Of a stretch of 6,581 bases of DNA, positions 1 to 5,145 are shown one piece after another. The position numbers were made by a program, and so were the translations under genes. Within the stretch, counting starts at the first letter, position 1; each line of letters opens with the position of its first letter. Origin of the DNA: Candidatus Woesearchaeota archaeon (GTDB lineage: Archaea > Nanobdellota > Nanobdellia > Woesearchaeales > WJKV01); the NCBI GenBank assembly GCA_019322855.1, contig JAHWIA010000047.1:1-6581 (forward strand), read 5' to 3'. Below the pieces are notes generated by a model. The model was not told the origin of the DNA. It ran no database searches and worked only from the letters and a program-made list of their open reading frames with translations.

Positions 1-504
1 GCTGTAAGCGCCTGAACCGAATTTAGTGCAATCTATCTTATCCTTTCCGTCTACAACTGTCAACTTTCCTGCGACTGCTCCGCCTTTCTCTTCTGGAAGG
101 AAACCCATCTGTTCTCTATTGACCTGCAGCATTGCTTCAACATCGTCCATGACTGTGAAAGCTTCATCGTCACTGTCAAAACGTGCGTCTCCCCAGTTCT
201 TGCTTATGTAATAAGCCTCTCTCTTGCTTGCAGTATCATTGATCTTTGCCAACCTCTTGCTCTCATTCATCAACAACAAGGTCTGTGCAAAAGATTTTAT
301 AGTGCTGGCAGTCAATGTTCTTGACTTTAATTTGCCCAATAGTTCAAAGAAACCCACTTTGTCGCTGTATGTAACATTACTCAAGGAACGCAATGGCATT
401 GTGAGCTCTGGTGCTTTCTTCTTCAATATATTCTTGTAAACATCGCTAGCAATGTGCTTAACTTCTTCCAATACCTGTTTCCTGTCTTTTGCTTTCTTTG
501 CCAT
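1..504 (-). CDS. top6A: DNA topoisomerase VI subunit A (Spo11-like), N-terminal part, cut by window edge
   Basis: Topoisomerase VI subunit A is the DNA-cleaving subunit of the archaeal type IIB topoisomerase A2B2; it forms 5'-phosphotyrosyl links to both strands. Reading the minus strand from the ATG at 504 gives 168 open codons to the edge. The family is usually about 370-390 residues, so the Toprim metal-binding domain lies outside the window. Visible is the winged-helix 5Y-CAP domain. The motif TASKREAYYISKNW (residues 91-104) carries the catalytic tyrosine, most likely Tyr99, the second of the pair by comparison with Spo11 and other Top6A proteins. It is followed by GGAVAGKLTV near residues 141-150. 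The start lies 5 bases after the top6B stop, so the two genes are surely co-transcribed. No Shine-Dalgarno motif precedes the ATG; the upstream bases are purely A-rich. Identification rests on motif recognition and on the adjoining B subunit. Confidence 0.95.
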   Translation of the reverse strand, partial: MAKKAKDRKQVLEEVKHIASDVYKNILKKKAPELTMPLRSLSNVTYSDKVGFFELLGKLKSRTLTASTIKSFAQTLLLMNESKRLAKINDTASKREAYYISKNWGDARFDSDDEAFTVMDDVEAMLQVNREQMGFLPEEKGGAVAGKLTVVDGKDKIDCTKFGSGAYS

Positions 505-509
505 TGTTT

Positions 510-2246
510 TTATTTCAATTTAGTCTGTTTTGACTTTTTCTTCTTATCTTTCTTTTGTTTTGTTTCTTTTTTTTCTTCTGATTCTTCTTTTTCTTCTTTT
601 TCCTCTGATTTTTTCTTCTCTTCTTTTCCTATCTTTGCGAAATCTTCATCATAATCAACATTCTTTGTAGGATCGAACTCCATCTTGTCCAATTTACCTC
701 TCTTTTTTTCAAGAATCACTCCCAATAATTCTTCTACTTTCATCTTTTCTGCTTCTTTAAGATCCAATAATTCCTTCAATGCATCTCCCACGTGAGGTAT
801 GTATTTCTCTATAAAACTTCTCTTCTTTATCTCTTCTCCTACTCTTTTCTTCTTGTGAACATAACGCCCTAGCAAACGACCGCATTCCTGCAGTGCAAGT
901 TTCATTTCCTTGATAATTTCAGGATAATGAGCGATAGCTTCTTTTGCTTCTGATGTGAATGGTGCCCAGACAGATGCGATATGGACAACAATCGCAATAG
1001 GTCCTTGTGGGACACTGTTCGAACTCTGTGAAAGGCCGTAACTTCGCCAGTTTGTCTGGCCTATGGATTTAGTAGCGGCACAAGAGCTCTGCTGATACAA
1101 TAAAGGCACCCTATTAGCGAATCTCATTACTCGACCTGTGCCTTCTTTTGCCAGATTGCCGCCGTAAGCGATTGCACATTCTACAACGAACGGATTTCCT
1201 CTGTAAACAGAAGGAGGTCTTGTTGTACTGCAGTAGAATTCTGCTTGTATCTCTTTTCTCAGACCTTTTTCCAGAAGATCCTTTCCAATTGGATAGATAC
1301 AGTCAGAAGGCGGCGCCATTATCTTTGTCTTTTTGATGGCTTCCATTATTCTTTGAGCATGCGGACCGTTCAAGGTCTTTGGTTTTGTGTTAGGCGCGAT
1401 GACTGCTTTCTCGCAGATCTCTTTCGCGACCTTTGCACTCACCCTGCTGAATTCATTTGTCAAGAACTGTTGCAAGGTTTTTGCAGTCGTATTCTGCAGC
1501 ATCTTGATAAGAATACCAACTTCAATGCCGTAAGGATGCGGTTTGATCTCTTTTGGTGTCGGAGGCAGTTCATTGCTTACTCTTGTAAAGATGTATTGTT
1601 CTGCCTTTGGATTAGTATAGATGATAGTAGCGTGCGGGTTAACGATTGCAGTTTCTTTCATGTATTCATCGACACTTTGCATGCCTTTCTGATAACTTCC
1701 TTCCAGATCAAGCTCGATCTTTGTGCCGTGTTCCTTGTTCCAGTTAATCTCTTTGTCAACTGCAATCTCTGGCTTATTTGTAGTTGTATTAAGATGTAAA
1801 GCGAAATAATGTGCAGGATGATTCTTTCCTATCTTGGATGTAATTCGAATAGGTTTTCCAGTTGTCAACTGACCGTACATTGCAGCCGCACTTATGCCGA
1901 TACCCTGCTGTCCTCTTGACTGTTTCAATGAATGGAACTTGCTTCCGTACAATAATTTTGCGAATATCTTAGGAATCTGTTTCTTTACAATGCCCGGACC
2001 GTTGTCCTCGATTATGATCCTGAACTTGTCTTCTGCCATCTCGATTATCTCTACACTGATCTCTGGCAGAATGTGTCCTTCTTCACAAGCGTCAAGCGCG
2101 TTGTCAACTGCTTCTTTCACAGTAGTCAGAAGTGCTTTTCTTTTATTGTCAAAACCAAGAAGATGCCTGTTCTTTTCGAAAAATTCAGCTACACTGATCT
2201 CTCTCTGTCTCTTTGCTAGTTCATGTGCTCGTGTGTTTTCTGTCAT
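510..2246 (-). CDS. top6B: DNA topoisomerase VI subunit B (GHKL ATPase)
   Basis: This is the ATP-binding subunit that dimerises as a gate and drives strand passage for the A subunit encoded just downstream. The product is 578 residues. The GHKL fold shows its three signatures: the N-box KEAVDNALDA with likely general base Glu45 and Mg-binding Asn49; the G1 box EDNGPGI at 80-86; and the glycine-rich G2 lid GQQGIGISAAAMYGQ at 112-126. A helix-two-turn-helix region follows at about 225-310, then the transducer domain. The transducer carries WAPFTSEAKEAIA (427-439), whose Lys435 matches the lysine that contacts the ATP gamma-phosphate. Residues 541-578 form a charged tail of 18 Lys and 11 Glu, with Glu concentrated first and Lys last. 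The shorter crenarchaeal proteins (about 530 aa) have no such long tail. The ATG at 2246 lies 4 bases after the stop of the KH gene. There is no good Shine-Dalgarno; the nearest GAGG is 15 bases away. Confidence 0.97.
   Translation of the reverse strand: MTENTRAHELAKRQREISVAEFFEKNRHLLGFDNKRKALLTTVKEAVDNALDACEEGHILPEISVEIIEMAEDKFRIIIEDNGPGIVKKQIPKIFAKLLYGSKFHSLKQSRGQQGIGISAAAMYGQLTTGKPIRITSKIGKNHPAHYFALHLNTTTNKPEIAVDKEINWNKEHGTKIELDLEGSYQKGMQSVDEYMKETAIVNPHATIIYTNPKAEQYIFTRVSNELPPTPKEIKPHPYGIEVGILIKMLQNTTAKTLQQFLTNEFSRVSAKVAKEICEKAVIAPNTKPKTLNGPHAQRIMEAIKKTKIMAPPSDCIYPIGKDLLEKGLRKEIQAEFYCSTTRPPSVYRGNPFVVECAIAYGGNLAKEGTGRVMRFANRVPLLYQQSSCAATKSIGQTNWRSYGLSQSSNSVPQGPIAIVVHIASVWAPFTSEAKEAIAHYPEIIKEMKLALQECGRLLGRYVHKKKRVGEEIKKRSFIEKYIPHVGDALKELLDLKEAEKMKVEELLGVILEKKRGKLDKMEFDPTKNVDYDEDFAKIGKEEKKKSEEKEEKEESEEKKETKQKKDKKKKSKQTKLK
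534..630. repeat. Low-complexity polypyrimidine/polypurine tract inside top6B 3' end
   Basis: Only 7 of these 97 plus-strand bases are purines, counted by eye (positions 546, 557, 562, 580, 581, 607 and 608). There are unbroken pyrimidine runs at 563-579, 582-606 and 609-630, and a run of eight T at 567-574. On the coding (minus) strand this is a purine tract that encodes the Lys/Glu tail of Top6B. It is explained by the amino-acid composition, so a separate role is not required. The A8 run in the mRNA could be a slippage site. Confidence 0.75.
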
Positions 2247-2250
2247 TTTT

Positions 2251-2817
2251 TCAAAAATCGTCCTCTTCTTTGTACGGACTTATCATTTCTTTCTGTTTCA
2301 AAGACTTTCTTTTCTTTTCAAGCCAGCTGTAAACTGTATTGTGCTGGGCACCTTTCAACAACTGGGTGATGGCCTGCTTTGCATTGCTTGCTGCCTCTGG
2401 CTGGCCAATAATACTGACAGTTTTACCATAAACACTGATGTAGGATTCTGTTAAAGTTTCAATGACATTTCTTGTCTTGCCTTCTGTTCCTATCACCCTT
2501 CCTTTTAGTCTCTGTTCAGCTTTCTTTGTTGCTGCATAGTCTTTGATATTGATGATCTCAAAAACATAATCTCCCTTCAGCAATAAAAAGGCAGTCTGGG
2601 GATTGAAACCCCTGCCGATCGCATGCACAACCTCTCTTGCATCGAATATCTTAAGGCCGTCATCTCCTGTGATAAAGACATCCCCTTCTTCTGAATCTAT
2701 TTCTAGATGAGTGCCTGTTCTGTCTTCAATCTCCTTCTTGATCTCGCCGTCTGCCCCTATAAGAACTGCAATCCGTTCCTTAGGGATCTTGAGCTCGGCC
2801 CTAAATTCGGTGGTCAT
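2251..2817 (-). CDS. Tandem KH-domain RNA-binding protein, archaeal Dim2/Pno1 type
   Basis: The predicted product is a 188-residue RNA-binding protein with two KH domains. The first carries the loop IGADGEIKKEIE (GxxG at residues 21-24). The second carries VIGTEGKTRNVIE (GxxG at 110-113). This two-KH layout and size match the universal archaeal relative of eukaryotic Dim2/Pno1, which binds near the 3' end of small-subunit rRNA during ribosome maturation; that role is taken from the family. The C-terminus is basic (residues 166-176) and then acidic. The frame is open further up to an ATG at 2865. I chose the ATG at 2817 because MTTEFRAELKIP is the usual kind of N-terminus and because a TATA element sits 24-30 bases upstream of it, which makes the mRNA leaderless. 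The 2865 start would lie upstream of that promoter. It is the first gene of the operon with top6B and top6A. Confidence 0.9.
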   Translation of the reverse strand: MTTEFRAELKIPKERIAVLIGADGEIKKEIEDRTGTHLEIDSEEGDVFITGDDGLKIFDAREVVHAIGRGFNPQTAFLLLKGDYVFEIINIKDYAATKKAEQRLKGRVIGTEGKTRNVIETLTESYISVYGKTVSIIGQPEAASNAKQAITQLLKGAQHNTVYSWLEKKRKSLKQKEMISPYKEEDDF

Positions 2818-2840
2818 ACTTATTTGAGGATAAGTGAGGT

Positions 2841-2847
2841 TTTTAAA
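2841..2847 (-). promoter_or_regulatory. TATA box of the KH-top6B-top6A operon (leaderless)
   Basis: On the minus strand this reads TTTAAAA within CCTTTAAAAACC, at -24 to -30 from the A of the ATG at 2817. That is the normal archaeal TATA-to-start-site distance, so the transcript should begin at or next to the start codon. The same geometry recurs in front of rio1, which strengthens the call. Confidence 0.65.
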
Positions 2848-2874
2848 GGTTACGGTAAGCCGCATATAGAAATA

Positions 2875-2884
2875 CTTAAATATT
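2875..2884 (+). promoter_or_regulatory. Candidate TATA box of purA
   Basis: CTTAAATATT resembles an archaeal TATA element. With the usual spacing, transcription would start near 2906-2909, leaving a leader of about 10 bases before the ATG at 2918. It lies about 30 bases from the oppositely facing TATA box of the KH gene, so initiation complexes on the two promoters would be almost touching. A second AT-rich stretch at 2910-2918 (TTAAAATAA) could instead serve a shorter purA starting at 2948 or 2960. Confidence 0.45.
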
Positions 2885-2905
2885 CAATGAAAAAAGTCAA
2901 TTCCT

Positions 2906-2909
2906 GGTG
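2906..2909 (+). promoter_or_regulatory. Weak Shine-Dalgarno-like GGTG before purA
   Basis: GGTG lies 8 bases before the ATG at 2918 and could pair with the CACC of a typical archaeal 16S rRNA 3' end. It is the only suitably placed Shine-Dalgarno-like motif in the window and mildly favours the 2918 start. It would sit at the extreme 5' end of the transcript if the TATA box at 2875-2884 is used, which weakens the case. Confidence 0.35.
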
Positions 2910-2917
2910 TTAAAATA

Positions 2918-4423
2918 ATGAGTCTGACAGAGAAACTGCCATTTACGATGCCGTTATTCATGAAAGACGTTCAAGTAGCTTCTGTTCTTTGTTTTCAATG
3001 GGGAGACACTGGTAAAGGCAAGATTGTAGCCTGCCTTGCGCCATGGGCAGACATCAATATAAGAGGTACTGGCACGAATAATGCCGGCCATACGTTCTAT
3101 GTCAAGTATGAGGGCAAAGATCACAAATGCATTACCCATTTCATACCTGCAGGCATCCAATACGACGGCCTGGGAAAAATCACCATACTTGGAAGCGGGA
3201 TGGGGATCAGCCAACAAGGTCTTCTAGAAGAGATGGCAGAATTAGAAGGAGCAGGCATCACGTTCAATAATATGATGATATCAGAAGATGCTAATGTCAT
3301 TATGCCTTACCATCAAACCGCAGACGCTCCGAACAAGAGCATGAAAGATGGTTCTGTCGGTTCCACAGGCAAAGGTACCGGGCCTATGTATTCTGATCAT
3401 GTCGCAAGAAGAGGAATTAAGTTCAGGGATCTGTTCAACAGGGATGTTTTTGCAACAAAAGTCAGAAAGATCTATGGTAAATACTATAGCGAGCAAGGTA
3501 TAAATGTCGATGACATGATTGCTGGACAATTAGAATTGTTTGAAAAAATAAAACCTTATGTAAAGGATACTAAAAATTACATCAGGCTCGCGTTGCGAGA
3601 AAACAAGAAAATTTTGATTGAAGGTGCGCAGGGCGCATTGTTAAGCTATGAGTTTGGAAGTTATCCTTTTGTGACTTCTTCTGATCCTACGATATTAGGC
3701 ACTGCAAGAGGCTGTGATATACCAATCAATTGCGTAGATCTTGTTATTGGCCTAGTTAAGTTTCCAGTCATGACAAGAGTAGGTCCTGGACCATTTCCGA
3801 CAGAATACGGCGGAAGAAAAAGTGAAGACTATTGCGCAGAAGGTGATGGTTACAAGAATGTTAAATCTGTTGAAGAAGAAAAATACGCAGACGTCCCTAT
3901 ATTGGAGATGATCAATGATCCAGACCCTTTCATAAAAGGAATCGGTTTGAGAAGAGCTTTGGATGAATACGGCGCGACAACAGGAAGACCAAGACGGACA
4001 GGAATGATTGATGCTGTCGCAGGCAGGCATGCAGTGGAAGTAAATAGTGTAGGTCCAAGAGTTATTCTTGCTTCTACTAAATCAGATTGTGTCAGAGGAA
4101 TGGAAAAAATAGACATATGCACAGGTTACGGATACCAAAAGGAAGAACCTTTCTATACTGCAGAAGGGGCAATAGATAATGGCACACGTTTTTTAGATTG
4201 GTTTCCAACAAATTCAGACCTGCTTTATAGATTTGCCCCTGGAATTATAGAATCTTTACCAGGATTCAACGAAGACATCAAAGATGTAAGGGATTATAAT
4301 GAACTTCCAGAATCTTTGGAATTGGCGCACAGAAAATTCGAACATTTTGTACGCGCGCCTTTCGGCATGATCTCTGTCGGCCCTGGAACAGATGAGATTA
4401 TTGTAAGAAATATCAAGCATTGA
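2918..4423 (+). CDS. purA: Adenylosuccinate synthetase, long form
   Basis: PurA joins IMP and aspartate at the cost of GTP to make adenylosuccinate, the first committed step from IMP to AMP in the cytoplasm. The 501-residue product keeps the family landmarks in order. WGDTGKGK (28-35) contains Asp30, which matches the catalytic Asp13 of E. coli. NNAGHT contains His58, matching His41. GSTGKGTGPMY lies at 148-158, EGAQGALL at 235-242 and YPFVTSSDPT at 249-258. TRVGPGPFPTEY is at 286-297 and YGATTGRPRRTGMID at 351-365. TKSD (387-390) is the guanine-binding element, and MISVGPGTDE lies near the end. Two oddities: the usual Glu after the catalytic Asp is Thr31, and about 38 extra residues separate GPFPTE from DEYGATTGR. 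The first 14 residues are also extra, so Met11 or Met15 (2948, 2960) could be the true start. Many archaea have a short form of about 340 residues instead. This is the only plus-strand gene here. Confidence 0.95.
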   Translation: MSLTEKLPFTMPLFMKDVQVASVLCFQWGDTGKGKIVACLAPWADINIRGTGTNNAGHTFYVKYEGKDHKCITHFIPAGIQYDGLGKITILGSGMGISQQGLLEEMAELEGAGITFNNMMISEDANVIMPYHQTADAPNKSMKDGSVGSTGKGTGPMYSDHVARRGIKFRDLFNRDVFATKVRKIYGKYYSEQGINVDDMIAGQLELFEKIKPYVKDTKNYIRLALRENKKILIEGAQGALLSYEFGSYPFVTSSDPTILGTARGCDIPINCVDLVIGLVKFPVMTRVGPGPFPTEYGGRKSEDYCAEGDGYKNVKSVEEEKYADVPILEMINDPDPFIKGIGLRRALDEYGATTGRPRRTGMIDAVAGRHAVEVNSVGPRVILASTKSDCVRGMEKIDICTGYGYQKEEPFYTAEGAIDNGTRFLDWFPTNSDLLYRFAPGIIESLPGFNEDIKDVRDYNELPESLELAHRKFEHFVRAPFGMISVGPGTDEIIVRNIKH

Positions 4424-5114
4424 TGTAGTCCCAGATCTTTTTCTCTGTTGTTTTTACACCTAACTTCTTGAAATATCTGCATACATTCTTTATGTCTCTT
4501 TTCACTAACTCTTCTGCATTCGGAGTATCTAACGGAGTGGCGTGCGAGAAGTCAATGAATACTGGTTTTTCGTTGTGATTCAGGATATTGTATTCTGAAA
4601 GATCTGCATGTACCATCTTTAATTTATGTATTTTCTTCATGTTTTCTAATACAAGTTTAAAGAATTTGTTCGGTGCTTTCGGCGGCTTGTTCTTCAATAA
4701 AGGAGCTGGCTGCGCATCACCAATGTATTCCATCAAAAGAACATTGTTCTTGAAAACAATTGGTTTCGGACAGCTGATGCCTGATTGTTTGCACTTGAAC
4801 AAGTTCCGGTATTCTCTCTGGCACCATGCAAAAATGATTTTCCTTCTTTGATGCAACAAACCCTGGAATCTCGGATCATTTCTTATGTAAGTATACATCT
4901 TGTTGAAGTCTGCTGTTTCCAAACGATATATTTTTGCGCATACCAAGTCCTTGCCTTTTTCTGCAGAAAAAACATTGGCTTCTTTTCCGATACTTATCGG
5001 ACCTCTCAACCCGTCAAAGAATTTTCTGCTGCTTAAATGCCATAGAGTCCTGATTGTGAAATTATCAAACACGCCTTCAAAGGTCTTCCATTCTTCCTTG
5101 GTCTTCTTTGCCAT
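4413..5114 (-). CDS. rio1: RIO1-type atypical serine/threonine kinase/ATPase
   Basis: RIO1 proteins are ATP-binding kinase-like enzymes that act in late maturation of the small ribosomal subunit (known for the family). The 233-residue product has the RIO-type nucleotide loop GPISIGKEANVF (38-49) and the ATP-binding Lys61 in AKIY. A flexible-loop stretch, FNKMYTYIRNDPRF, follows at 70-83. REYRNL (100-105) supplies the helix-C glutamate, probably Glu101, and MEYIG (128-132) is the hinge. VHADLSEYNIL carries catalytic Asp171 and Asn176, and FIDFSHAT carries metal-binding Asp188. GKEANV rather than the RIO2 form, and the lack of an N-terminal winged helix, place it in RIO1. The segment after Asp188 reads FSHAT where family members usually have a GQ-containing stretch. 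The start is fixed by a TATA element 24-31 bases upstream. The stop lies inside the 3' end of purA, an 11-bp convergent overlap. Confidence 0.95.
   Translation of the reverse strand: MAKKTKEEWKTFEGVFDNFTIRTLWHLSSRKFFDGLRGPISIGKEANVFSAEKGKDLVCAKIYRLETADFNKMYTYIRNDPRFQGLLHQRRKIIFAWCQREYRNLFKCKQSGISCPKPIVFKNNVLLMEYIGDAQPAPLLKNKPPKAPNKFFKLVLENMKKIHKLKMVHADLSEYNILNHNEKPVFIDFSHATPLDTPNAEELVKRDIKNVCRYFKKLGVKTTEKKIWDYINA
4438..4455 (+). terminator. Possible U-rich terminator of purA
   Basis: Two runs of five T (4438-4442 and 4451-4455) lie 15-32 bases after the purA stop. Archaeal RNA polymerase often stops at such U-rich tracts without a hairpin. The tract is inside the rio1 coding region on the other strand, so its composition may simply reflect Lys codons there. 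Confidence 0.3.
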
Positions 5115-5137
5115 TATAAAGAAATAGTATCAGGTTG

Positions 5138-5145
5138 TATATAAA
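5138..5145 (-). promoter_or_regulatory. TATA box of rio1 (leaderless)
   Basis: The minus strand reads TTTATATA at -24 to -31 from the rio1 ATG at 5114, a near-ideal archaeal TATA box at the distance expected for a leaderless mRNA. There is no Shine-Dalgarno in the 31-base gap. The element directly abuts the stop codon of the upstream gene (5146-5148), so rio1 has its own promoter even though it could also receive read-through. Confidence 0.7.

Noticed and set aside
534..630. Tandem CTT-like microsatellite as a functional repeat
   Set aside because: The repeat unit is irregular and fully explained by Lys and Glu codons on the coding strand.
454..654. Phe/Ser-rich plus-strand open frame resembling a membrane peptide
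   Set aside because: It is the antisense reading of the Lys/Glu tail of Top6B; AAA and GAA codons read backwards give TTT and TTC.
1245..1799. 184-codon plus-strand open frame, opposite top6B
   Set aside because: It lies wholly antisense to clearly conserved Top6B coding. Its translation is Cys/Phe/Leu-rich with no recognisable motif, typical of a shadow frame.
1894..2454. 186-codon plus-strand open frame spanning the top6B/KH junction
   Set aside because: It is antisense to two conserved genes and its composition looks like reverse-complement noise.
2818..2865. Sixteen-residue N-terminal extension of the KH protein (start at 2865)
   Set aside because: It would begin upstream of the TATA box, and the conserved-looking N-terminus starts at the ATG at 2817.
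2999..3022. Possibility that purA is a PurZ-type enzyme for 2-aminoadenine synthesis
   Set aside because: The catalytic Asp (Asp30, matching Asp13) that PurZ replaces is retained, and the neighbours are housekeeping genes with no phage genes or partner enzymes.
3272..3278. ATGATGA resembling a C box of a C/D guide RNA
   Set aside because: No CTGA D box follows within about 80 bases, and it lies in conserved purA coding sequence.
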